From: Neospora caninum Liverpool | Lineage: Eukaryota > Apicomplexa > Conoidasida > Eucoccidiorida > Sarcocystidae | Length of the DNA stretch: 64,000 nucleotides | NCBI RefSeq assembly: GCF_000208865.1 | Contig: NC_018398.1 | Coordinates: 868,001-932,000, forward strand | Direction: 5' to 3' | Shown: positions 24,898 through 36,400 of the stretch, piece after piece | Numbering within the stretch: the first letter of the stretch is position 1 | Layout of the letters: every line of letters begins with the position of its first letter | Position numbers and translations under genes: made by a program | The notes under the pieces: generated by a model | Seen by the model: only the letters and a program-made list of their open reading frames with translations | What the model was told of the DNA's origin: nothing | Databases searched by the model: none

Positions 24898-26794
24898 GAG
24901 GGAATGTGGATGTATACAGCTGGCGTGTATATGCACATGCATGGTTGAAGTTCTTCATGCATGCGTCGATGTACTGGTTTGTATAGCGATTTAGGGATGT
25001 CTCCGGGGCTCACCTGGTCCCACATACAGTTCCGCGGCGACTGTGCCGGTCTTGAGGACGTAGAAATTCTGCGACTCTTCGCCTTGGAGAATGATAGGTG
25101 TGTTCGGGTAAAAACATTCTAGAGACATGGCCTGAAAAGAAAGGGGGAGACACGACACCCGGGAGATCCGCCACAGACACGCAAGAGCACAAGCACGCCT
25201 CTCTCGGTGTGCAGGCGCGTCCACCACCGATCACAGTGGCAGGGACGGGAACAGGAAAAGGAATACACCTTCAATACAACTACATGCACACATGCACATG
25301 CACAGTTGTACATATATGGTGACAAAGAGAAGCATGCAAGAAGTGTGAATAGAGGAGGATATCTGCAAATGCACCAAGGTGCGAGACCGGCGAGTATCAA
25401 TGCAGACCTGCGATAGAGGCGAAAGCAGTGGGTTCGCAAGACGCAAAGAGCGAGAAGAACCACAAAACACTCTCCAAGTGAATATTTGGAGTCGCGCTGT
25501 GGAGAGTCACAACCGGAACTCATGGCCTGCTGTCGTTCCACATTCCCTCAAGATCTGGGAAGGCGCGACACATGCTTCGTTTGCCGTTCGTTATTTCTGA
25601 AAGGCAAGTGCTCTCAAGCGCTCGTTAGCCGAACGTGTAGCGGTTCGTCCGCGCTCCGCAGGTGGTTTGACCGTTTTTACCTTCACGATCTCCTTTCGCC
25701 TCTCCAGCGGCAAGTCCTTCAGCACTGGAACGGCCTCCAGCAAGAGCATGCATTCGTCGCGCAGCTGGGAAACGGGAACAGAAGGAAGCGCGCATCACCC
25801 TTCGATTTAGAGAGAGAAGACACTGCCTGGAGTCGTCGGCGGACGACTCCCCTGGGCTGAGAGGTCGAGTGTGGGGTCTCCACACCCGCCTCCGACAAAG
25901 CCTCGTGCTGGCCCGAACACGCGCCCGGAAGGATCTCTGGGAGGCGAGCAACGCTCCCGCTTCGCGAGACGAAACATGGGCGAGAAAGCACAGCTCCACA
26001 GTTTCACATGAATGCATGTCTACCAACACATAGCTATTTATGCAGTCACGTGTGGAAGGACGCAATAATGTACAGCCGCCTCCCCGTATGTACATCTACT
26101 CACCTATACACACCTTTTTACATATCTTATACATCTACACACACACGTATCTATATATAGATATATACAGATTTACAGAGCAAAAAAACATCTATATGGA
26201 CACTGTGGTGGTGCTGTTGACCATGCGTCTAGACGGTTGCTGGTTTGCTCGGAAGACGCAGCCGAGTCTCACCTTCGTTTGCTCGGTGGCAAGCATCTCT
26301 TCGATTGTTGCTCCTGACCCCCCCGTCCGTCTTTCGTCCCCGAGAGCGTCGCTCAGGACACCCGCACCGTCGGTTCCATCATCGGGTTCCTCAATCGACG
26401 TTGGCTTCGTTTCTGTCTCTCGCTTCTTCTGCGACTTCTTCCTTTTGTCCACGTGACCCTGCGCTGTGTAGACGCGCCCGGCGCGACCAATAAAGGACGT
26501 TTCGAACTTCCGCAACTGCGCGTTGAAGTCTTCCTTCGGCAGAGAGAGAACCTAAAAACGGGTGGCCCGGAAACTACCGGCACAGGTATGTAAACCTCTA
26601 CATCTTGTTATGCGCAGAAAATGTATATTTCGCTAGAGGTGCATAGACTTAAGTCTGTGTGGTTCGGGCCCCATAACGTACAAACATGGTACTCAAGAGA
26701 TAAGAAAACGAGAACGATATCTCTCTACATATATGTACATTGAATGTATATACATATATATATATATATATGTGGATGTATAACTAGACGTTTG

Positions 26795-26830
<36 letters not shown>

Positions 26831-27921
26831 AGTAGGTACATACGAGTACAGAATCTGACACGGCTTTCGCGGTTCGTTGCCTGCACTTTGCGCCCCCACA
26901 CTTACAGTGCACAGGCCTCTGGCTTTCACGGTGGCCGTTCGCGTTTGGTCTCGGATGATGGAGATCTCTCCAAAGTAGTCGCCGCGCTGGTAGATGCGGA
27001 AGGTGACTTCTTCCATCTCGTTGGTTGCAGCGTCTTTCTTGTACTTCACCACTGCGGCCTCGCCCTTCTTCACCAAGTAGAAGTTGTCGGGCTCGTCGAA
27101 CTGAGGAAGCGGGAAAGAAAGCAAACAGGCGACACACAAAACCGGTAGATTCCCTCTCGAGGGCGAAGCTAAAAGTGGCTACGAGATGCGGCCAGAATCC
27201 AGACAGGGAGGCACGCTTCGCCGTATGAGGCGCTCGCGCCCTCAACGCCCCTTTCGCACTCGGACGGGATCCTCTGACTCGAACATCCGAGAACACGGCG
27301 CTGCCTCAAAACCAAAAAACGCCCAGTGACTCATCTATTCGACAAAGAAGTGCATTTAGACGTACATAGCGAGACACGGCCACGTGTCTACTTCCACCGC
27401 ATTTCCACTGAAACAGGTACACCCTACTCTACAAATATACATATATATATATATATATATATAGATATATATATACACGCACCATGTATGCATATATAAT
27501 ATATACTTGTATGTATATATATCAGATATACGTATATGTGTATCATATATACGTATATATAATATATATACATATATACCGACGTGAACGGTGTGCCGAG
27601 ATACTGGTGCGAGAGGCACAGTAGACCGATTCGCCAAAACGAAAGGCAGACGGACAGGGAGATCCGCCTGGTAAGACATTGCGCCTTGGAAAATGCACAT
27701 AGGTATCTGCATATTCACGAACAAGTTGGGAGACCGTGACCTACGTTGCTCCTACCTCTTTGAAAATGGCTTCGCCGTCTTCAAAAGTTTCCTCTCCAAA
27801 CGTCTGCAGAAATCCGACAAGCAACCACACATGGGGACAACACCCGAGCCGCAAACCGCGTGCCTCCCTTCCCAGTGCCCTCAATTTCCATACACCTATG
27901 TGAACATGCCTGTCCATATTA

Positions 27922-27952
<31 letters not shown>

Positions 27953-29097
27953 GAGAGAGATTTAGGTATATATTTATGTATACATCGGTATCTACGTATA
28001 GATTCCCATATACACGTGGTTATAGGTATAGGGAAACCTTTACAGAACCAGACAAAAAGTTATCTGTACACAGGGAACGAGAGGTTTTGTTGTTAGCGCT
28101 TTCCTACGCTGTGGCTTGGCACGCCTCTCGATAGATCGCCAGGTAATTGCGACTCTCTAGTCCCCGTTTGCAAATGTGAGGGCGTTTTCCTGAGTTGCTT
28201 CGATTTGTCTCCGCAGCAAACTCACTCTGGCAAGGCGCCTCGCTTGAACCTCCGACAACTTGTTGAGCACCGGGACGATTTTGATCAGCGCCATGTTTGC
28301 AGCGACATCTCTAGTTCTCTTGATCCGTTCGTGCTGACAACGTTAAGGAACATGAAACCGACAAGACCGCATGAGGCGAAATGAAAGCCCTATCTCCCGT
28401 CTCTTCTTTTCAGCTTGCTTCCCTTCTTCTTTCCTTCACCACTTCGTTGGTTTCCCTGTTTCGAGATTGCGCCGCGCGTCCCGTGTTCCCCGCCGCTCCC
28501 TCGCGTGCGTTTGGCCCCCCCGCAAAGGCCGCGAGCTCGCGCTGAGTCTGTTCGCTTTTCGTTCACGCAGTCTCCCTTTTTGCCTTATGTGTCCTGGCTC
28601 CTGTGTACCTTGAAGTGCTTCTCAAAGTCTTCGCGCTTGAACGCGAAAACCTTGGTTTTGGTCAGAGCCTTGACGGCGTACGGGTTCGGCTTCCCCTCCA
28701 GCATCTCCTCACTGAAGAGAATCTGTGGCGCACTCTTCTCCTCGGCAACTGTCTCCAACAGCAAACCCTACAGAGGAAGGCATTCGTCAAAGCAGAGAGT
28801 TCCAAGATGACTCACGTAAGAACCGTTCCCCAGGACACCACTACCCTTTTGGCGGATGAATCCCCCGCTGAACCGAAACCAGCAGTTGCCTCAGGGCGCG
28901 GCAACCCCGTGCCACAGTACCGACACCCGACGGACACGCACACGCTCTGTGAGGGTTTCAAGACGTTATGCCCAGAATCGTTTCACGTGCACTATATACA
29001 GGAGGATATATCCCAACGTTGTTTCTCCACGCAAGGTAGGTACCCTTCGCAAGGGTATACATATATTAGATAGATAGATAGATATAGATAGATAGAC

Positions 29098-29134
<37 letters not shown>

Positions 29135-32100
29135 TGTATATCTCACAGGAGTCAGAAAGCCGTCTCTGCATGTGCAGCCACTTCGCTAAATTGCGCCCGA
29201 CTTAAGGACACAGGAGGACGGTGGAAAATGTCGATATTGCGAGGGAGGCCGAGTCTGCTCATTTTCTGGCGCGTTTTGCGTCGTGCGAAAAGAGATTCCA
29301 CATCTGTGAACTCTCACAGATTCTGCGAGACATGCCGTGCACGCTCGCTGATTCTGCAAACTCGCTCTGTTCTGCATCATCCCCCGCCCCCAAAAAATGT
29401 TCTCACAGATGCCCTCGCGACACGGACAAACACACAGAGAGATATGTTGACGCCTACCTCCATCTACATGTATAGACAGATTCATCTATATACCTATCTA
29501 CCTATATATATATATATATATATATGGATGCACATATATACGTGTATATATATATATATATATATGCGTGTGAGTGCATCTGTGTATACACGGAGGCATA
29601 TTGTGTATAAGAGGATCTAAGAATAGATTTTTTGGTAAGAGTCGGCCTCGTGTTTTCCTCTCCGCTGGTGCCTTACCGGTTGGAGCAGTTGCACACTGCC
29701 TGTCATGACGATGTACAGGGGGCACTTGCTGTCTTGCGCCTCTTGAATGCGCTGCTCAGGTTCATAGACGGTCTTTGTCATTTTTTTGATCATTGCCAGT
29801 CGCGTGAGAGGAAACAAAACATCCCACGTCGTGCTCCCCTCCAGCACGTTGTCAATGGTTGCCTCGGCCTCCGTGAAGCCAAGCGACAATTTCCTCGTCA
29901 AAGCTGAAGAGAAACGATGCACGAGAAAATGAATGCCGCCAGAGGTGAGGAGAGAAAACAGACAGGGATCGACGCGCGATATCAGCCGCTGCAGCCGCGC
30001 CCATCCCCAACATCGCCGGGACCTGCTCTAGCAATTGAGCAAACCAAAAAACACGATCCACGTGCAGGAACATGCAGCCACAGGCTCCGCCGCACCTACA
30101 CCAGCCCCGCCATATATATATATATATATATGTATATATATGTGTATACATATGTATACGTATGGCAGTTTAGAGACATCCGGCGCTACCGAGACTGAGG
30201 CGGAGGGGAGCAAAAGCCGCTGGCAGATGCGCGGCTGAAGCACCGACGCGCCGATGCAAGTTTTCCACACGACGACACTTGCCTATCTCCATCTATGAAA
30301 GGAACTGCACTCTGTCTCTGCATCTCAACCATGATACGAATCCACGAAAACCGTACCAACGACCCTACATGCGTCCTGCATGTCTACTGTATATACACAT
30401 GTATACACACGCAGATGCATGTTTGCACGTTACATGTATCCAGGCATCTCTCCGCATATCCTGTATCTCTTTTCTTGGCCACGGGGGTTTCGTTCGCTGG
30501 CGCGATCTCCACAGCGCAGAGACCGCTAACAGTCCGTCGCGCTGTGCACTGTTACCCACCGAGAGGTCGGCCACAAGATTCATGGCGTTTGCATTTCGGC
30601 TGCGGCGACGGCGGTGGACTCGACCGGCCGAAGAAACTCATCAGGCCGCCCTCCATCTTGGCAACTTCTTCCTCAATGCGCTTCACTTCCGCCAACTCGA
30701 CGTTGTCTGAACGACAGACGCGCACCGCACGCGCGCCGCTTCGGTCCTCAACCGAACGACGGAGAAGCTCCGCCGCGTACAGCGGATCTCTGGAGGCGGG
30801 GTCGCATGCGTCTTCAAATGCACGCATAGAAATATACCTATACATTCCGGTACCTACACATGCACTCGTGTAGTCAAACACATTCACTCATACCTTTGCA
30901 TACACTAACACAAACACACATACTCATGTACGTAAATACAAAATATACATATAAACGACATGTATATATATATATATATATGCACATGCACATATGTATG
31001 CACATACGTATGTGCATATATAAGTGCGCGCGCCTAGGTATCCGGGTATTCCACGCCTAGGCTGTCTCGAGGACAGTCTGGGACGGAAGTTCCCTGCCGC
31101 CGAACTCCTCAGAATCCCGTGGAGGCCTTCCTGCGTGGACGCAGAAGCGGTTGTGCGTGACTCCATCTCGACGGAGATCCAGCGCGACAGAGACAGTCGC
31201 TGGGAAGCGGGCGGGCGGGGACGTCTCGCACAAGGAATGGCTGTTCCGCAGAGAGAGACGCTTACCTTCCAGGAGAAGAAGGACACTTTCCAGCTGCAAG
31301 TGCCCGGAGCCGAGTCTGCACAGAGACGCAAACACAAGCGGCCGCGTTCGAGTGGAGGCTCTCCTCTAGCCTGCGTCTGCGGTTGCGAGAGCTGCACGGA
31401 GGGCCGACAGCAGGCGAGAGTCGACGGGAGCAGGCGTCGACGCGACAGGCAGAACGCACGGGGAGAGGAGAGCCCCGCAAGGTGCCTCGAGACGGCGGTC
31501 GAGGAGCGAGCGGCCGCTCCCTCTGCGAACTCCGCATTTGAAGGCAGGCGCGCATGCGGTGAGTGGAGAGGCTTCCGCAACGATTTGAGCGAGCGAGAGA
31601 GCAGGGCGAAATGCATGCATACGCCCTGCATTCTGGCCACAGAGCGCCAGAAAGGAAACGCGAGAGGCGGTGAGCGCCGGAGCAGGAAGGCGACTGGTCG
31701 CAGGTCGGACAAGAAGACACGCGCGGCTGCCTGACTGGACCGCGAGTGAGACGCAATGCGAGTCGACGGAGAGGAGACGAGCCGCAAATGAAAGACAATT
31801 TCCTTACACGTCAATGGACTTCCAGAGCGCCTCCGCATTTTGAGATGTCAACCCCGCTTTGGCGCTGACACGAAAGAAGGCGTCTTTCGTCACGCGCCCT
31901 GTGGGAGCAATTTGTTCCGCCTCGAACGGGACGCCCATGTTTCCGAAGATCTGAAAGCCCGGAGACACGACCGCGAAAGCGTCCAGGAAGACAGATGGAG
32001 GCCTCAACGCCCGACGAGCTCGCGAAGCAGATCGAAAGAGACACCCACACGACAGAAGAGAACGACGTCGCCAGGAAAGGAGAGGGAAGACTCGAGACCA

Positions 32101-33257
32101 CGACACGAGAGAGAAGAGAGAAGAAAAGGCACAAACCTACGTCCTCAAGTCGCCTTCCCAGCTGTACGAGCGTGGCGTCACCGTCCATGTTTCTGTACAA
32201 CAGGCCTTCCGTCAGCATTTCTGCAGGTTGAGAGAGCTGACGGTACAGGTCGTGGACTGTCGAGAACGGATAATCCAGGCCAGATTCATCCAGAAAGTCT
32301 GCGAATTGCTGGACAGACAGAGAGAACAGAAGACAAACACCGCCTCGCCTTATCTTCACACCGAGGCACGCTTCTCGACAAACGCGACTGTCCGTTAGCG
32401 AAAGACCGCAGACCTTCATGTGTGCTCATCTGCAGTATTGACTACAGAAAACGCTCCCACGCACGTCCGAAGCCATCGCGCCCTCCCAGATTTCTCTTGT
32501 ATCATCCATAAATAAATATATATATATATATATATGTATATTTAGGTTGACTTGGCCATTGCAAAAGTCATGGATAAACTGGATATACAGTTAGAGTTGT
32601 GTATCGGTTGATACGTGTCTTCGCATCCAGCAGAACCGAATGTTCGGTTTTGTTGCTGTCGGTGCACGCGCGTTACGGGAGCACGTGTGAGATAGGGCGG
32701 TTCAAGTGCCTGCCTCGCGTTACCGGGCCTTCCGCCTTCCTCCAAGCGGAGCACGCCCCCGTGAGGCTTCAGGTGACTGGCAATCAAACATGCGGATGTT
32801 AGGTTTCCGTGAAATCGCTTTGGAGAAAGCGGTCCAGCACTACCGTCGCCGCACTCACATGAAGCGTGACAGCCCCCGTTCGTCGATTGTCCATGTACTT
32901 GAAGGCATTTGCGAGGCTGTTGTATTTGTCGTGAATTTTGTGTTTCAGCGCACTTCGCGGCGAGTACGAGGCGCTCACGACGCTTTCGTTTTCGCTGTCG
33001 GTCGACGCGTCGTCGGCGCCCGTCACTGTGGCGGTCGAAACAGAGGTGGCTGCGAAGAAAAAAAACAAGCGAACCCAGTGGACAAACGGCTGAGCCACGA
33101 ACAAAGGGGAAAGGTCGCGCGTCTTTCAAAGCGAGTGGAAACTGCGTTCCTTTCTCCCGGGCCTCGATACACAGAAACGCCTACGCACACACACACACGC
33201 CGTGAGTGGAGACAGGCGAGGCACGAAACACCGAGAGACATTGACAACCACATATAA

Positions 33258-33292
<35 letters not shown>

Positions 33293-33444
33293 GTGCACTG
33301 GTATAGACGTGAATGAAGTTTGGCAGCCGCATTTTTCACTTGGAGCAGGCCCGAGTGTCTCTACAACTGGGAATGTGTTTTCTCTTCTAGGTGTGAAGGA
33401 GAGACAACTTCGTGGCGTCCAAAGACAGGCGCAGGCTTGTAGAT

Positions 33445-33480
<36 letters not shown>

Positions 33481-36400
33481 AATTAAAGTCTAGAGTTTGG
33501 AACAAATGAGATCGTCAGGCGGTCATCTCTCTATGCTTTCGACACGGTTACCTTTACTTCTCGGTGTGGCTGAGAAAACCATGCATGAGGAATGCGCTGT
33601 GTGTCTTACAAGGAGAGTCGTCTTCGTCGAAGTGGACCGCAGCGCCCTGGTTCTCGTCTGAAGGAGTCGACAGCGCGACAGCCAATCCAACACAAAAAAG
33701 GAGAATCGATCGGGACAGGTGAAAAACGTCCGGAAAGACATATGTGGACGGTACCGATAGAGGCTAGAGGAGAACAAAAAGAAACTCCCTGCGATGGACA
33801 TACGTCGGAAACACAAAGCGAAAGAGACACTCTACGCTGCTCTCTATCCGACCGTCGATCTAAATGCTTGAAAACACCGGCCAACGCGAACAAATGTATA
33901 TACAGATACCTATATATATATATCTACGTATGCTTGTAAATACATGGATATATATATATATATATATATATATGCATGCAAATTTCTGCCTGCCAGGCAT
34001 CGACAAGACACTGACGCGCATGGACACAGTCATCTGTTCCCTAGCTCCAGTGGACGCCACGTGGGCACATGCACATGCACAGATTCACAGGGACATGCCA
34101 TCAAACGCGAAATCGAACAAGGAGACGCCTTTTCTCCTCCCAGCGGGGGCGCATTCGACTCCAACCTTCTCCACTTTAAGGCCTGTCCGTGCGCCGAAGA
34201 TGCGCGGAAAGTGTTTACCTTCTGCTGCGCTGCAACTCGTTATCTCCTTCATCTTACTCGGTGCGATGGCACCTGAAAAAACACAAGTTTCGCTCAGGTC
34301 GCCGGCTTTTTTACCAGCGGCGGACACAGGCAAACGCAGGAACCTCTTCTATGAACCCTTACATTCAGATATGTATACATATATATACATAGACATACGC
34401 ATGCATTACTACATCGATCTATGGGTATATGTTTATATGTATATCGGCTGATGTATTTATGCATGCTTTTATACATAGCAACGTTTGAATACGCATCCTT
34501 GAATATGAGTTTAGACTTAGGCACATTCATAAGCGCATCGATTAATGTATGTACACGTGGAACTATGTATATATGTGCTAGACATATACGGCCCTGGGCG
34601 CGATGGGACGCTGACTGCCGTCGAGTCCGCCGTGGTTCTGAATCGACTTCTAAAGGAGATACAGAACAAAATGGGTTTGAGACAATCTCCGCAGAAAGCA
34701 TGCAGCGAAGCAGAGAAAGTGCAGACACAGACGCGTGACACCACGGACACAGAAGGCAAAAACGAACAGGAGAGTGGTCTGCTACCGGAGGCGCGAGCGC
34801 ATCTCGCTTTCGGTAAAAGAATATGCCTCACCGGCAAGAGACGCATTTCGTTTGGCCATTCGGCCAAGTGGCCCTGGAGGCTGCTCAGCGCCGCTTTCTG
34901 GGTGTGCAGGTGGACCATCTGCGTATGAAGGTGAGGATGCCGGAAGCGCTTCCTGGTTTCGTGTTGAGGCTGTTTCTCCGTTGGTGGCTGCTTCCGACTG
35001 CCCGTCTAAGGCATCGGAGGGAAGCGTTTGTCGTGCTGGTTCAGCTTCTCTTCGGGCCCTCTCCTCTGCTTGACGGAACTGCCTCCCTCTCTCTTCTTCT
35101 TCCTCTTGCTCCCTTTGTTTCCTTCTTCTCTCTTCTTCTTCCTCTTCTGCTCTCCGTCTTCTGCGTCTCTCTTCTTCTTCCTCTTGCTCCCTTTGTTTCC
35201 TTCTTCTCTCTTCTTCTTCCTCTTCTGCTCTCCGTCTTCTGCGTCTCTCTTCTTCTTCCTCTTGCTCCCTTTGTTTCCTTCTTCTCTCTTCTTCTTCCTC
35301 TTCTGCTCTCCGTCTTCTGCGTCTCTCTTCTTCTTCCTCTTGCTCCCTTTGTTTCCTTCTTCTCTCTTCTTCTTCTTGCTCCCTTTGTTTCCTTCTTCTG
35401 TCTTCCTCTTCCTCTTCCTCTTTCTGTCGTCTTCTCGCCAGCTCTTCTCTCTCTTTCAGTTGGTTTCTGCGCCTCTCTGCCTCGCGCTCTTCTTCTTGCT
35501 TCCTTCGCTGTCTTCGCTCTTCGTCCTCGGCTTCTTCTCTCCTTCTCCGTTCGTCGCGCAGCCTTCTCTCTTCTTCCTCCTCTCGAATCCGTTGCTGCCG
35601 CCTTCTCTCGAGTTCTTCCTCTTCCTCTCTGAAACGACGTTCTCGCTCTTCGCATCTTTTCGAGATTTCTTCTTCTCTCTCACGTCTTCTCCGTTCCTCC
35701 TCTTCTTCGGCCTTCTTCCGCCGCGCCTCTCGCTCTTTCCAGTACGCTTCTTCCTCCTTCTGTCTCTCCAGCTTCTTCTTCTGCTCGCGCCTCTCTTCTT
35801 CTTCCATGGCCTCCCGTCGTCTTCTTCGTTCCTCCTCCATTCGCCGGACCATCTCCAACTTCTCCTTCTCCATCTGCTTCCTCATTTCGTCGACCTGCCG
35901 CCGCATTTCGCGCGCAACGCGCTCCTGCTCTTTCCTCACTTCCCCCATAAACCGTTCCCTCTCCGCCTTCCTCTCTGCCTCGCTCTCGACCTTCTCCTTG
36001 ATCCCTGCAGCGTCGCAGCGAATTGATGCCTCGGCGGCTCTCATTGTCGCCTCCATTTCCGGCGAAAAGCGATACGAAGCCGCAGGTTCGTCTCGGCTGC
36101 TTCCTGCCTCTTCACCGCTCCGCCACTTCCCGTCTCCCCGGCGCTTCTTCTCGCCTTTCTCGCTCTCCTCCACCTCGCTAACGGCTCCAGGCCGTGGAAA
36201 GGTGAACTTCTCTTCCACCCCAGCGAGTCGCCGCAGGAGCTCCACCTGCCTCACTAGCACTCGGTCACGATCCAGAGTCCACGACGACTCCGACACGCGC
36301 ATGCGCACTGTTTCGGCTTCTTCGACACCGTCGCAGTCTGCGCCTGCCGGCGCCGCGACCGGCATGACTCCTTCTTTCTCCCTGTGCCTTTGCCTCTTCC

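Larger units (their letters stand above)
23872..25764 (-). other. CNBD3 (near-canonical)
   Basis: Exons 15-18. Lead-in [17 protein letters not shown], strands with [16 protein letters not shown], and cassette [18 protein letters not shown]. Glu and Arg are present but the residue after Arg is Gly, which makes affinity and selectivity hard to predict. Confidence 0.7.
26273..28333 (-). other. CNBD2 (canonical, Arg-Thr cassette)
   Basis: Exons 11-14. The helical lead-in has [17 protein letters not shown]; strands follow ([14 protein letters not shown]). The cassette [18 protein letters not shown] has Glu, Arg and a Thr directly after the Arg, the pattern of cGMP-binding sites in PKG. It is followed by a long acidic Ser/Glu linker. 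Confidence 0.75.

Noticed and set aside
15730..33049. Annotation of the CNBD gene as cGMP-dependent protein kinase or PKA regulatory subunit
   Set aside because: No protein kinase motifs (HRD, DFG, glycine loop) in any joined exon, and no PKA-R inhibitor sequence or dimerisation/docking domain seen. Domain number and order do not fit either family.
34823..36026. Long plus-strand frames (269 and 332 codons) rich in Leu, Phe and Ser
   Set aside because: They are the antisense of the Arg/Glu coiled-coil exon of the cNMP gene. GA-rich coding DNA automatically gives long Ser/Leu/Phe antisense frames.
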